Shown: one piece after another, positions 26,768 to 37,015 of the stretch
How the letters are laid out: every line of letters starts with the position of its first letter
Position numbering within the stretch: the first letter of the stretch is position 1
Assembly: GCA_002389665.1 (NCBI GenBank)
Contig: DGNO01000005.1
Location: 319,920-383,919 of the forward strand
DNA from: Rhodobiaceae bacterium UBA4490
GTDB taxonomy: Bacteria; Pseudomonadota; Alphaproteobacteria; Parvibaculales; Parvibaculaceae
Direction: 5' to 3'
Length of the DNA stretch: 64,000 nucleotides
The notes under the pieces: model-generated
The model's input: the letters and a program-made list of their open reading frames with translations, nothing else
Databases searched by the model: none
Told to the model about the DNA's origin: nothing
Program-made: the position numbers and the translations under genes

Positions 26768-27925
26768 TTAAGATCCCGAGGCTTTTGCCGGGGTGAGGCG
26801 GAGGATTTTGCCCTCCTTTTCATCCGTCAAAACCAGAATGGCCCCGTCCGACGCAACGGCCACATCGCGCAGCCGCGTCTGCTGCGGCGCGAGATAGACC
26901 TCCTGGGCCTTCGGCACGCCGTCCTCGATATCGATCCGGCGAAGGCTCATTTCGACGAGTGAAGTGACGAGCAAATCGCCGTCCCAGTCCTTGAACATGT
27001 CTCCCCGGTAAAGCGCCATGCCGGCCGGGGCGATGGAAGGCGTCCATTCCACCCAGGGCTGCTCCATGCCCGGATACTCCTCATAAGGAGAAATTTGTGC
27101 GCCAGAATAATCGACGCCGCCGGTAATCACCGGCCAGCCGTAATTCTTGCCCGGCTCCAGCACATTCACTTCATCGCCGCCGCGCGGTCCGTGTTCCTGT
27201 TCGTAAACCCGGTCGGAGGCCGCATCGTAAAGAAGCGCCTGCTGGTTGCGGTGGCCATAGGTGTAGATTTCAGGCAGCGCGTCGTTGTCGTTCACGAAAG
27301 GATTGTCCTTCGGCACCGTGCCGTCCCGGTTGATGCGCACCACCGTGCCCAGATGATTGGAAAGGCGCTGTGCGTCTTCGCGGTAATCGAAGCCGTCCCC
27401 TACGGTCACGAGCAGCGTGCCGTCGCCCTTCAGCGTCATGCGCCCGCCATAATGGACGGGCGTATCTTTTTGCGGGCTGGCATCGAAAATCGTCTCGACA
27501 TTGGAAAGCGCCTTGCCGTCGAACGTGGCGCGCACGACGCGGGTATTGTTCGCTTCCGGCGTGCCATGGGCGAAGGACAGATAGATCACGCGGTTTTGTG
27601 CAAAATCCGGGTCGAGCAGCACATCGAAAAGCCCGCCTTGCCCGGCATAATAAACTTCCGGCACGCCGGCCACGGGCTCCGGCTCCACCTCGCCGCCGCG
27701 CACGACGCGCAGGCGTCCGGGAAGTTCCGTCACGAGCATGGCGCCGTCTGGCAGGAAGGCGATGTTCCAGGGATGATCGAACCCTTCGGCCAGCGTTTCC
27801 ACATCGAAGGGGGCGGCATGGGTCGCCTCTTGCGCTGCGGCGGGCGTCAGAAGCGCCCCCGCCGCAAATACGGCCCCTGCAAGGGCGGCAATGAAAGGAT
27901 TGGTCCTTGCGGCGTCTTTGGCCAT
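26768..27925 (-). CDS. PQQ-dependent sugar dehydrogenase (soluble, Asd/YliI-like)
   Basis: 385 residues with a signal peptide (hydrophobic FIAALAGAVFAAGALLTPAAA, probable cleavage after AAAQ), so exported to the periplasm. The mature part is a six-bladed beta-propeller of the glucose/sorbosone dehydrogenase family: HPWNIAFLPDGAMLVTE, YGGRMTLKGDGTLLVTVGDG, GHRNQQALLYD and EHGPRGGDEVNVLEPGKNYGW. Family members oxidise aldose sugars with PQQ. No PQQ biosynthesis genes are in the window. A GGGAGG ribosome-binding site lies upstream. It follows the divergent membrane-protein gene and is probably monocistronic. Confidence 0.9.
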   Translation of the reverse strand: MAKDAARTNPFIAALAGAVFAAGALLTPAAAQEATHAAPFDVETLAEGFDHPWNIAFLPDGAMLVTELPGRLRVVRGGEVEPEPVAGVPEVYYAGQGGLFDVLLDPDFAQNRVIYLSFAHGTPEANNTRVVRATFDGKALSNVETIFDASPQKDTPVHYGGRMTLKGDGTLLVTVGDGFDYREDAQRLSNHLGTVVRINRDGTVPKDNPFVNDNDALPEIYTYGHRNQQALLYDAASDRVYEQEHGPRGGDEVNVLEPGKNYGWPVITGGVDYSGAQISPYEEYPGMEQPWVEWTPSIAPAGMALYRGDMFKDWDGDLLVTSLVEMSLRRIDIEDGVPKAQEVYLAPQQTRLRDVAVASDGAILVLTDEKEGKILRLTPAKASGS

Positions 27926-28089
27926 GATGCGCGTCCTCCCGGCTTGGCTCTTCGGTGCCGCGGGTCTTTACCCCGCGTCTTTCGGCGATCATAGTACATC
28001 AGAGCGCGCTGCGGGGAACCGATGCGCAGAAACGAAGATCAAAAGATCAAGAACAATGATCCAGAATATGGATCCAGGAGGGGGCATCC

Positions 28090-28524
28090 ATGCGGTTCGT
28101 CAATATTGCGGTCGCGTTTATCATCGCGGTTCTGACCGTCACGGTGCTTGGCACCGCATCTCACTCGATCTTTGTGTTAAATGAGCTGGCCGCCATCGGC
28201 GTCACGGTCGAGGGGCAATATCTTTCCAGCATTTTGAACGATCTGGCGGGCATGGGCCCGCTTTACGGCGCGCTGATGGCCATCGGCTTTGTGATTGCCT
28301 TCATCGCCGCCCATTTCGTGCAGCGGCTTGCCCCGTCTTTGCGCTGGTTCGTTTACATGGTAGCGGGCGCCGCCTCGGTCTATGTGACGCTGACAGTGAT
28401 GGGTATTCTCTTCGACATCACGCCCATTGCCGGTGCCCGCTCGGCGCTTGGCATGGCCTTTCAGGCCGGGGCAGGCGCGGTGGCCGGGCTCGTCTATGCG
28501 CTGATGACGCCCCGGCGCGATTGA
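28090..28524 (+). CDS. Four-helix integral membrane protein of unknown function
   Basis: 144 residues with about four hydrophobic segments: AVAFIIAVLTVTVLGTASHS, MGPLYGALMAIGFVIAFIAA, FVYMVAGAASVYVTLTVMG, and AFQAGAGAVAGLVYALM. A very strong GGAGGGGG ribosome-binding site precedes the ATG. No domain is recognised; similar short multi-helix proteins are common and mostly uncharacterised. It is convergent with the nitronate-monooxygenase-like gene, separated by a strong hairpin terminator. Confidence 0.7.
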   Translation: MRFVNIAVAFIIAVLTVTVLGTASHSIFVLNELAAIGVTVEGQYLSSILNDLAGMGPLYGALMAIGFVIAFIAAHFVQRLAPSLRWFVYMVAGAASVYVTLTVMGILFDITPIAGARSALGMAFQAGAGAVAGLVYALMTPRRD

Positions 28525-28556
28525 GCGGGGCATAGCGCTCGGTGAAGCGGATATGA

Positions 28557-28584
28557 AAACGGCGGCCCTTGAGGGCCGCCGTTT
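28557..28584. terminator. Bidirectional intrinsic terminator
   Basis: Perfect 12-base arms (AAACGGCGGCCC and GGGCCGCCGTTT) around a TTGA loop lie between two converging genes ending at 28524 and 28607. With A-run on one side and T-run on the other it can terminate both transcripts. Confidence 0.85.
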
Positions 28585-28606
28585 CCGTTCGGGGGACGCA
28601 GTGGTG

Positions 28607-29614
28607 TTACTCGGCGGCCTGCGCAAGTTGGGCGCGCGCTTCTGCCGGCATCTTCGCCAGGAACTCGCGGCAAGCCTCCACATATTCGCTTTTCAGCCGG
28701 GCGACGAGTTCTTCCACCGGCGGGGCATCCTTGATCGAACCAATGCCCTGGCCGCAGCCCCAGATGTCTTTCCAGGCTTTTGATTTCTGATTGCCACCGG
28801 AGCCGAAATTCATTTTCGACTTGTCGGCTTCGGGCAGGTTATGCGGGTCGAGTCCGGCATTGACGATGGACGGCGCCAGATAGTTGCCGTGCACGCCGGT
28901 AAAGAGATTGGAATAGACAATGTCCTCGGCTGCCGATTCCTGCAGCATCTGCTTGTAGCCCTGATCGGCATTGGCTTCCTGCGTGGCGATGAAGCGCGAG
29001 CCCATATAGGCCAAATCCGCGCCGAGCGCCTGCGCCGAGGCGATGCCATAACCGTCCGAAAGCGCGCCGGAGACGAGCACCGTCCCGTCGAACCATTCTT
29101 TCACCTCGCGCACGAGCGCGAAGGGCGAAAGTGTGCCCGCATGGCCGCCGGCACCCGCGCAAACGAGAATGAGCCCGTCGACACCCTGCTCGGCGGCTTT
29201 CTTGGCATGTTTGACATTGATGACGTCGTGGAAGACCACCCCGCCATAAGAATGAGCGGCGGTGACGACTTCTTCGGGCGGGCGCAGGCTGGTGATGATG
29301 ATCGGCACTTCCTGGCGCGTGCACACCTCAATGTCGTGCTGCAGCCGGTCGTTGGAGGCATGGCAGATCTGGTTCACCGCGAAAGGCGCGACTTTCTTGT
29401 CCGGATTGGCGGCCTGATATTCGGCAAGCTCTTCCTTGATGCGGATGATCCATTCTTCCAGCACATGGGCCGGGCGCGCATTGAGCGCGGGGAAGGACCC
29501 GACGATCCCCGCCTTGCACTGGGCGATCACAAGCTCGGGGCCCGAAACGATGAAGAGCGGGGACCCGACCACCGGCAGTTCCAGCCGGTCCTGAAGAATT
29601 GGAGGCAGCGCCAT
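28607..29614 (-). CDS. Nitronate monooxygenase (2-nitropropane dioxygenase) family flavoprotein, copy 1
   Basis: 335 residues from the ATG at 29614, which has AAGGAG 8 bases upstream; a longer in-frame reading is rejected. The TIM-barrel shows the family landmarks: GSPLFIVSGPELVIAQCKAGIVGS, a phosphate-binding ICAGAGGHAG-type segment (VCAGAGGHAGTLSPF), and LVSGALSDGYGIASAQALGADLAYMGSRF for FMN. Such FMN enzymes oxidise nitronates or act as enoyl/quinone reductases; many are misannotated, so substrate is open. A second family member lies at 34122-35120, and they differ clearly in sequence. Confidence 0.86.
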   Translation of the reverse strand: MALPPILQDRLELPVVGSPLFIVSGPELVIAQCKAGIVGSFPALNARPAHVLEEWIIRIKEELAEYQAANPDKKVAPFAVNQICHASNDRLQHDIEVCTRQEVPIIITSLRPPEEVVTAAHSYGGVVFHDVINVKHAKKAAEQGVDGLILVCAGAGGHAGTLSPFALVREVKEWFDGTVLVSGALSDGYGIASAQALGADLAYMGSRFIATQEANADQGYKQMLQESAAEDIVYSNLFTGVHGNYLAPSIVNAGLDPHNLPEADKSKMNFGSGGNQKSKAWKDIWGCGQGIGSIKDAPPVEELVARLKSEYVEACREFLAKMPAEARAQLAQAAE

Positions 29615-29835
29615 GGAATGGCTCCTTGAGCAGTTTCCGATTGAGCGGTTTCTTTCGACCGGTGAGCAATATAGGTCAGCGGGCCCGCGCCGTCTTGTAC
29701 GCTGACAATCAATCACCGGATCAAAAATGCGCAAGGCGCATGGGAAAATACCTGTGGAACTCCGGATAATGTGAACATCTGCCCTCGCGTCCCGCTCCTA
29801 TAGTGGCGCAAGAAAACCAAAGGGCGGAGGGGCGC

Positions 29836-30495
29836 ATGGCGCTGAAGGACGAACTGGAAAAAATGAAGGATCTGGCGGGCAAACGGCTTCCCTCCGATGT
29901 CCTCTCGATGATGGAGCAGGCGACGAAGGACCTGGCGGCAACGGGAATTGCCGCACGGGCGGCGGCAAAGGGAAAGGTCTTTCCCGGCATGACGCTTAAA
30001 AATGCGCTGGGCAAGCCTGTCAGCCTCGGCGCGCTTTATATGAAAACGCCGCTCATCGTGACCTTCTACCGGGGCGCCTGGTGCCCTTACTGCAATCTGG
30101 AGCTGCGGGCCTATCAGGCCATTCTGCCGGAGATCAAAGCGGCGGGCGGCCAGCTTGTCGCCGTGACGCCGGAACTGCCGGACGGCGCGCTCACCTCGGT
30201 GGAACGCCACGGGCTCGAATTCGAAGTGCTTTCCGATGAGGGTTTGGCGCTTGCCGGCGTCCTCGGTCTCACCTTCGAACTGCCGGCAAAGCTTGCCGCC
30301 GTTTACGGCAAGATCGGCAACGACCTGCCGAAGCTGAACGGCACCGATGATTGGGTGCTGCCGGTGCCCGCGACTTACGTGGTAGGCACGGACGGGCGCA
30401 TCGCGCTTGCCAATGTCGAAGTCGATTACCGCGACCGGATGGAGCCGCGCACGGCGCTGAAAGCCTTGAAGGAAACCATCACTCAGGCAGCTTGA
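29836..30495 (+). CDS. Peroxiredoxin-like (AhpC/TSA) family protein
   Basis: 219 residues from ATG 29836 (GGAGGGG 5-6 bases upstream); an in-frame GTG at 29803 is less likely. A thioredoxin-fold domain holds TFYRGAWCPYCNLELRAYQ, giving the Cys83-x-x-Cys86 pair. Further landmarks are LVAVTPELPDG, FEVLSDEG and AYVVGTDGRIALANVEVDYRDR-type strand endings (here TYVVGTDG). Cys83 sits at the peroxidatic position; Cys86 makes it a thioredoxin-like two-cysteine active site. Likely reduces hydroperoxides using cellular thiols. A helical N-terminal extension of about 45 residues precedes the domain. Confidence 0.85.
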   Translation: MALKDELEKMKDLAGKRLPSDVLSMMEQATKDLAATGIAARAAAKGKVFPGMTLKNALGKPVSLGALYMKTPLIVTFYRGAWCPYCNLELRAYQAILPEIKAAGGQLVAVTPELPDGALTSVERHGLEFEVLSDEGLALAGVLGLTFELPAKLAAVYGKIGNDLPKLNGTDDWVLPVPATYVVGTDGRIALANVEVDYRDRMEPRTALKALKETITQAA

Positions 30496-30517
30496 AGCGC
30501 AGGCAAGACGGTAAGAG

Positions 30518-30540
30518 AAAGGGGCCTGGCGGCCCCTTTT
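30518..30540. terminator. Bidirectional intrinsic terminator
   Basis: Arms AAAGGGGCC and GGCCCCTTT enclose loop TGGC, followed by TTGTTT. It lies between genes converging from 30495 and 30565, so probably serves both. Confidence 0.82.
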
Positions 30541-30564
30541 GTTTGCGCGCTTTCGGCAGGCAGC

Positions 30565-31446
30565 TTAGGCCAGCACCGGCTCCGGCCCGACATTCGCTTT
30601 AACCTCTTCCAGCAGCTTGCGGTTGTCATGCTGCCAGGGGTGGAAATCGGCCTTGAAATAGTCGAGCCATTCTCGCCCGAGGCCGCGCAGGATGCCGTCC
30701 TTGCCGAGGAGAAACGAAAGCCCGCCACGCCATATTTTCATGCGCTGCCAGAAGCTGTAGCCGTCGCGCTTCAGCATATGATTGATATTGCGCACCGTGT
30801 CGCGGATGAAATTCACCGTGATGAGCAGCATGGTTATACGCCGCTCCTTCACCGTGCCGCCTGCCAGCTGCAGCACATCGAAGGCGACGGCTTTATGTTC
30901 CGTCTCCTCGATCGCATGCCAGCGCCAAAGCGCCTTCATGGCCGGGTCCGTGCCTTCCAGCCATTTCGGATTGGAGAGCGTGCCGTTTGCCATGATCGCG
31001 GTGTAATGCTCATAGGCGACGGTCGCATAAAGATGCGAGATGACGGGCAGATGCGCATAGGCCCAGTCGCGCCGCTTGACGATGGGCTGTTCCATGTAAT
31101 CGAGATCGTAGCCGCGCAGTTCGCAGAGCCGTTCGTTATATTTGCGGTGCTCGCGGCTATGGATCGCTTCCTGGCCGAGAAAGCCTTTCACGTCTTCCAG
31201 CAAGGCCGGATCGGTGATCCGATCGCGGAAGGCCTTCACCGCATCCATGAAGGATTTTTCGCCGACGGGGAACATCATGGAAAGCGCGTTGAAGAAAGCG
31301 GTCTTGAACGGATCGCCGCTGTGCCAATTGGCCGCGAGCGCCGTTTCCAAATCGAATTCATAATTGCGCGGTTTGATGTCGACCATGCCGGGTGCCGGAG
31401 CGGCTTCGGGCTGGGGGGCATCTTGCGTGATTTCGGCCGTGGTCAT
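30565..31446 (-). CDS. PF10118-type predicted metal-dependent hydrolase
   Basis: 293 residues from the second of two close ATGs (31446), which has the better 6-base spacing to GGAGG. A helical protein with several His/Glu clusters suited to metal binding: GFLGQEAIHSREHRKYNE, ATVAYEHYTAI and WRWHAIEETEHKAVAFD. This order matches the PF10118 family, common in lipid-degrading proteobacteria and of unproven substrate. The ferritin-like ExxH pattern hints at a di-metal centre. A perfect palindrome lies 47 bases upstream of the start, so the gene is probably regulator-controlled. Confidence 0.83.
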   Translation of the reverse strand: MTTAEITQDAPQPEAAPAPGMVDIKPRNYEFDLETALAANWHSGDPFKTAFFNALSMMFPVGEKSFMDAVKAFRDRITDPALLEDVKGFLGQEAIHSREHRKYNERLCELRGYDLDYMEQPIVKRRDWAYAHLPVISHLYATVAYEHYTAIMANGTLSNPKWLEGTDPAMKALWRWHAIEETEHKAVAFDVLQLAGGTVKERRITMLLITVNFIRDTVRNINHMLKRDGYSFWQRMKIWRGGLSFLLGKDGILRGLGREWLDYFKADFHPWQHDNRKLLEEVKANVGPEPVLA

Positions 31447-31492
31447 CGTCATCCTCCAGACTGACGTAGGGTCGTCCACATATTATGTTTAC

Positions 31493-31506
31493 TGACATTA
31501 ATGTCA
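31493..31506. promoter_or_regulatory. Perfect palindrome, candidate operator
   Basis: TGACATTAATGTCA is self-complementary over all 14 bases, and a further 3 of 5 bases on each side also match. It lies in the divergent region between the PF10118 hydrolase (starts 31446, minus) and gdhA (starts 31623, plus), nearer the former. Size and symmetry suit a TetR-type dimer; no such regulator is encoded in the window. Confidence 0.6.
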
Positions 31507-31622
31507 ATACAGATCAGATTCCCTTGAAATCCGGGAATTTTTGAACCTCTTTCCCAAAGCAGGCGTAGAGAGGGCAGGATGATCCGAGACATACCCGCCC
31601 CAAGCACGAGCAGGAGAACTCG

Positions 31623-32966
31623 ATGAAATATGCATCGCTCGACGATTTCATGAACGGTGTGGAAGCGCGCGACCCCCATCAGCGCGAATTCCTGCAAGCG
31701 GTGAAAGAGGTGATGGATAGCGTCTGGCCCTTTGTCGAAGAGGTGCCGCATTATGCCGAGCAGGGCCTTCTCGACCGGCTGGTGGAGCCGGAGCGCGTCA
31801 TCCAGTTCCGCATTCCCTGGACCGATGATGAAGGCATCGTGCGGGTGAATCGCGGCTGGCGCGTGCAGCACAATTCCGCGCTGGGCCCCTACAAAGGCGG
31901 CATGCGTTTCAAGCCGGACCTAACGCTCTCCGTTCTCAAGTTCCTTGCCTTCGAGCAGACGTTCAAAAATGCGCTGACCACGCTGCCGCTCGGCGGCGGC
32001 AAGGGCGGAGCGGATTTTAACCCCAAGGGCAAGAGCGAAGGCGAGGTCATGCGCTTTTGCCAATCGCTCGTTCTGGAACTGAGCCGGCATGTGGGCCCCC
32101 ATACGGATGTGCCGGCGGGCGACATCGGCGTCGGCGAGCGGGAAATCGGTTTCATGGCCGGGATGGCGCGCAAGATCACGAATAGTGCCGAGGCGGTTTT
32201 CACCGGCAAGAATCTCAGCTTCGGCGGCAGCCATTTGCGCAAGCAGGCAACGGGCTACGGCGTGATTTATTTCACCGAAAGGATGCTCGCCCGGCGCGGC
32301 GAAAGCCTGGAAGGCAAGAGCATTGCGATTTCAGGGGCGGGCAATGTCGCCCAGCATGCGATCGAGAAAGCCATGCAGTATGGCGCGCGTGTGGTGACGG
32401 CATCGGATTCCTCCGGCGCGGTTTTCGATCCGGCAGGCTTCGATGAAGAGAAATTCGCGGCCCTGCAGCAGATCAAGAATGTTGAGCGCGGCTCGCTTGA
32501 AACCTATGCCGACAAATTCGGCCTTATCTTTGAAAAGGGCAGGCATCCCTGGGGCGCCGAGGCGGAGATTGCCATGCCTTGCGCCACGCAGAACGAGCTG
32601 ATGGAAAAAGACGCCAAGGTGCTGGCCGAGAACGGCACGCGCTATGTGGTGGAAGGGGCGAACATGCCCGTCTCGGCGGATGCGCTGGAAGTCTTCAAAG
32701 ACGCCGGTGTCTGCTTTGCTCCCGGCAAGGCGGCGAATGCGGGCGGGGTTGCGGTTTCCGGCCTTGAAATGTCGCAAGGCTCCATGGGGCTGCGCTGGCC
32801 GCGCGAGGAGGTAGAGCAGCGCCTGCAAAACATTATGTGCGAGATCGAGGAAAGCTGCGCCGTTTACGGCACGAAGAACGGCGACTGCGTGAATTATGTG
32901 GACGGGGCGAATGTCGTGGGCTTCACCCGCGTCGCCGATGCAATGCTCGCGCAAGGGGTGACCTAA
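31623..32966 (+). CDS. gdhA: NADP-specific glutamate dehydrogenase
   Basis: 447 residues, the usual length of the hexameric bacterial enzyme. The N-terminal substrate domain has NRGWRVQHNSALGPYKGGMRF and the catalytic-lysine segment LPLGGGKGGADFNPKGKS. The C-terminal Rossmann domain has KSIAISGAGNVAQHAIEKA, then DSSGAVFDPAGFD and ANAGGVAVSGLEMSQ. It interconverts 2-oxoglutarate plus ammonium and glutamate, giving low-affinity nitrogen assimilation; the sequence type fits the NADP-using anabolic form. It is followed 20 bases later by a convergent LysR gene. The upstream palindrome at 31493 could influence it. Confidence 0.95.
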   Translation: MKYASLDDFMNGVEARDPHQREFLQAVKEVMDSVWPFVEEVPHYAEQGLLDRLVEPERVIQFRIPWTDDEGIVRVNRGWRVQHNSALGPYKGGMRFKPDLTLSVLKFLAFEQTFKNALTTLPLGGGKGGADFNPKGKSEGEVMRFCQSLVLELSRHVGPHTDVPAGDIGVGEREIGFMAGMARKITNSAEAVFTGKNLSFGGSHLRKQATGYGVIYFTERMLARRGESLEGKSIAISGAGNVAQHAIEKAMQYGARVVTASDSSGAVFDPAGFDEEKFAALQQIKNVERGSLETYADKFGLIFEKGRHPWGAEAEIAMPCATQNELMEKDAKVLAENGTRYVVEGANMPVSADALEVFKDAGVCFAPGKAANAGGVAVSGLEMSQGSMGLRWPREEVEQRLQNIMCEIEESCAVYGTKNGDCVNYVDGANVVGFTRVADAMLAQGVT

Positions 32967-32985
32967 GCGCGGGGAGGGGGAGGCC

Positions 32986-33894
32986 TCACACCTGTTCTTT
33001 CCACTCGCCCAGCAGTTTTTCTTTGTCGGTTTGGGCGGAGGCGGCGATGAAATCGAAGACGGCGCGCACCGGCGCCGTGTCGCGCAGGTCCGGGTGGGCG
33101 AGCATCCAGATATCCGTCGCGCTGAAAAGCTTGTCGGGTGCGATGCGGATGAGATCGTCATAAGTATCGCCGATCAGCGTGGTGAGCACCGAAATGCCGA
33201 GCCCCGCGCGCACTGCATGCACCTGGTCGGCGACGGAGGAAAAGCGCAAGGCGGTGGGCGCGCTGCGCGTGACATGGTCGGACCAGTGCGCCAGTTCCTG
33301 TTCCGCCGCGCCCCCGGCAAAGCCGATCATCGTATGCTTCGCCCATTCCTCGCGCTTGGCGGGCAGCCCGTGCTGGGCGGCATAGTCATGCGAGGCATAG
33401 AAGGCGACGCCGCAGCGGGCGATCTTCTTACCCACCAGATTTTCCTGCCCCGGCCCATAAAGCCTTATGACGATATCCGCCTCGCGCCGGCGCACGCTGG
33501 CGGGCCAAGTGTCGGTGACGAATTCGAGTTCGATATGCGGGTACTGGTCGCGGAAGGCGGCCATATGCGGCATCAGCCAATAACCGGCAAGGGTGGCGGC
33601 GGTGGAAATGCGCACGATGCCTTTGGGCGCACCGTCCGCCGCGCTTGCCGCCCGCTCCGCGCGCAAGGCCGCCGAGGCCATATCATCGACTTCCGCTTTC
33701 AGCCGCTCGCCCGCCGGGGTGAGCGAATAGCCGTCCGCATCGCGCACGAAAAGCTTCGTGCCGAGGCTGCGCTCAAGCTCCGTGACATGGCGGCCTACCG
33801 TCGCATGGCTCAGTTTCAGCCGCCGCCCGGCCGCCGAATAGGAGCGCACATCGGCAACGGCAAGAAAGGTGCGGAAGAGATTCCAGTCGGCCAT
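32986..33894 (-). CDS. LysR-family transcriptional regulator
   Basis: 302 residues. The N-terminal winged helix-turn-helix (about 1-60) has FLAVADVRSYSAAGRRLKLSHATVGRHVTELERSLGTKLFVR. The effector-binding periplasmic-fold domain starts near 90 (GIVRISTAATLAGYWLMPHMAAF), as in the subgroup that controls adjacent divergent genes. The divergent neighbour is the flavoprotein gene at 34122, 227 bases away, making that the first candidate target. GTGTTCAATTATGCAC at 33928-33943 in the shared region is a partial dyad of LysR (T-N11-A) type. The effector is unknown. Confidence 0.9.
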   Translation of the reverse strand: MADWNLFRTFLAVADVRSYSAAGRRLKLSHATVGRHVTELERSLGTKLFVRDADGYSLTPAGERLKAEVDDMASAALRAERAASAADGAPKGIVRISTAATLAGYWLMPHMAAFRDQYPHIELEFVTDTWPASVRRREADIVIRLYGPGQENLVGKKIARCGVAFYASHDYAAQHGLPAKREEWAKHTMIGFAGGAAEQELAHWSDHVTRSAPTALRFSSVADQVHAVRAGLGISVLTTLIGDTYDDLIRIAPDKLFSATDIWMLAHPDLRDTAPVRAVFDFIAASAQTDKEKLLGEWKEQV

Positions 33895-34034
33895 ATTCTG
33901 TTCATCAGCGGTGATTTGGTGTTCAATTATGCACGAAGATGGGGTGTGCCCTCGCGGAAATCAAGGAAAAGAGAAACCGGCGCCTCAGGCCCGCGCAAAA
34001 GCTGACCTAAGGGAAGGGCCTTACTCAGCCATAG

Positions 34035-35120
<1,086 letters not shown>

Positions 35121-35150
35121 GGCCTGTTTTCGCAGATATAATTCGACCGG

Positions 35151-35178
35151 ACGGCCCCCCTTATTGCGGGGGCCGTTT
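35151..35178 (+). terminator. Intrinsic terminator after flavoprotein gene
   Basis: Arms ACGGCCCCC and GGGGGCCGT with a short loop are followed by TT and GC-mixed sequence. It begins 30 bases after the stop at 35120 and 48 bases before the next ATG, so it separates two same-strand genes. Confidence 0.75.
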
Positions 35179-35225
35179 GCGTTCCGCTAGGCTGGTTGCC
35201 ATAAAAAGAAATGGGGAGAGGAACC

Positions 35226-36080
35226 ATGGCCTACCGGCATATCGAGGTGAAGGCGAACGAAACCGGCTTCGGGGCGGAGATTAAAGGGCTCGACCTTTCC
35301 GCGCCGCTTGCCCCGCAAACCCTGGAAGAGGTGAAAAGCGCCTGGGCGGAACATGGTGTTGTCTTCTTCCCCGATCAGCCGCTAGAGCTTGACGCGCTCG
35401 AACGCTTTACCGAGGAGATCGGCCCTTTCGGCCATGACCCGTTCATCAAGCCCATGGCGGATCACCCCCATGTGCTGGAGCTGCGCCGTGAGCCCGATGA
35501 AAAGGCGACAAATTTCGGCGCGGGCTGGCATTCCGATTGGAGCTTTCAGGAAACACCGCCCGCCGCAACGCTGCTTCATTCTAAGGTCGTGCCGCCCAAA
35601 GGCGGCGACACGCTTTATGCCGATTGCACGCGCGCCTATGAGGCGCTTTCTCCTGCGATGAAAGAGCTGCTTGCGCCGCTCAATGCCGTGCACAGTGCCA
35701 TTCTGCCCTATTCCAAGAAAGGCATCTTCGCGCAGGAAAAAGAAAAGCGCACGATGCAGATCATCACCTCGGACGAGGCGGAGAAGACGCAGAGCCATCC
35801 CCTTGTGCGCACCCACCCCGTAACGGGCCGCAAGGCGCTTTATGTCAGCCCCGTCTATACGGTCGGCATTGAAGGCATGAGCAATGAGGAAAGCCAGTGG
35901 CTCCTCGGCGGGCTTTACCAGCACATGACGAAGCCCGAATTCATCTACCGCCATAAATGGCGCGAGAACATGCTGGTCATGTGGGACAACCGCTCGACAC
36001 TGCATTTTGCCGAAGGCGGCTATGACGGCTATTTGCGCGTCATGCACCGCACGACCGTGGCGGGCGAAAAACCGGTTTAG
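35226..36080 (+). CDS. TauD/TfdA-family Fe(II)/2-oxoglutarate dioxygenase, copy 1
   Basis: 284 residues from ATG 35226 behind GGGGAGAGG. It shows the jelly-roll metal motif His-x-Asp in GWHSDWSFQETPPAATLLH, the distal His in YLRVMHRTTVAG, and an Arg eight residues after the MWDNRSTLHFA segment region for 2-oxoglutarate. Family members hydroxylate taurine, alkyl sulfates, phenoxy acids or similar, releasing sulfite or aldehyde. The alkyl sulfatase in the same window makes an alkyl-sulfate or sulfonate substrate attractive, but this is inference. Its stop overlaps the convergent transporter stop by 4 bases. Confidence 0.88.
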   Translation: MAYRHIEVKANETGFGAEIKGLDLSAPLAPQTLEEVKSAWAEHGVVFFPDQPLELDALERFTEEIGPFGHDPFIKPMADHPHVLELRREPDEKATNFGAGWHSDWSFQETPPAATLLHSKVVPPKGGDTLYADCTRAYEALSPAMKELLAPLNAVHSAILPYSKKGIFAQEKEKRTMQIITSDEAEKTQSHPLVRTHPVTGRKALYVSPVYTVGIEGMSNEESQWLLGGLYQHMTKPEFIYRHKWRENMLVMWDNRSTLHFAEGGYDGYLRVMHRTTVAGEKPV

Positions 36081-36982
36081 GCGGTAAGCACCAGGACGAT
36101 GAGCCCTGCGACAATAAGCAGAGTGCCCGTCACTTCCTGCCGGTTGCTCTTTTCCTTGAAGATGAACCAGGAGGCGGCAAAGGTGAAAACAAGCTCGATC
36201 TGCCCGAGCGCTTTCACGTAAGCAGCATTTTCCAGCGTCATGGCCGAAAACCAGCCGATGGAGCCGAGCGCCCCGGCAAGCCCGGTGAGCGCCCCCCATT
36301 TCCAGTTGCGCAGCGCCGCGGCAAGCTGTCCCCGCTCGCGCCAGAAAAGCCAGCCCGTCATGATCAGCGTTTGAATACCGAGTACATAGCAAAGCGTGAT
36401 GGCGGCGGGCACTGCAAAGCCTTCCATCCCGAGCGAGAGAGAGGCGGCGCGGTAGGAGACGGAGGCAACGCCGAAGGCCGCCCCGCAGGCAAGGCCGGTG
36501 AGGGCGACCTTTTCTTTGAAGGAGCGCAGTACTCGCCCAAACGAAATGGAGCTATGCCCGAGCGAGAGAAAGAGCACCCCTGCCATGCTGATGAGAATGG
36601 CAAGCCCCGCGCCGGGCGTAATGGCGTCCCCCAGCACCACGAAACCGATCAGCGCGGTTTGTACCGTTTCGGTTTTCGAATAGGCGGTGCCGACGGCAAA
36701 GACCCGGTACTGAAAAAGCGAGACGAGAAAAAACGTCCCGAGTATTTGCCCGATGCCGCCGACAAGCCCGTAGATAAAAAACGAAAGACCGGGCGCGGGC
36801 AGGGCGCTTTGCGAGCTTTGCAGCAGGACCCAGAGGTAAAGCGCGGCGATGGGCAGCCCGTAAAGAAAACGCACATAGGTCGCACCGCCGACGCTGAGCG
36901 CGCCGGTGAGGTGCTTTTGCAGAACCGAGCGCAGATTCTGCATGAAAGCAGCCGCGACCGTGATGGGGATCCAAAGCGGCAA
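36077..36982 (-). CDS. EamA/DMT-family permease
   Basis: 301 residues with about ten membrane helices in two EamA repeats: the first half begins MPLWIPITVAAAFMQNLRS, the second repeat is visible from ALTGLACGAAFGVASVSYRAA onward. The start is TTG with AAGGACG about 7 bases upstream. Members export metabolites or amino acids, but substrate is not predictable. Sequence ends in a short basic segment and hydrophobic helix (VTGTLLIVAGLIVLVLTA), which is normal for the family. Confidence 0.86.
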   Translation of the reverse strand: MPLWIPITVAAAFMQNLRSVLQKHLTGALSVGGATYVRFLYGLPIAALYLWVLLQSSQSALPAPGLSFFIYGLVGGIGQILGTFFLVSLFQYRVFAVGTAYSKTETVQTALIGFVVLGDAITPGAGLAILISMAGVLFLSLGHSSISFGRVLRSFKEKVALTGLACGAAFGVASVSYRAASLSLGMEGFAVPAAITLCYVLGIQTLIMTGWLFWRERGQLAAALRNWKWGALTGLAGALGSIGWFSAMTLENAAYVKALGQIELVFTFAASWFIFKEKSNRQEVTGTLLIVAGLIVLVLTA

Positions 36983-37015
36983 GGGAAACGTCCTTGATGC
37001 GGGAAAGAGGTTTCC

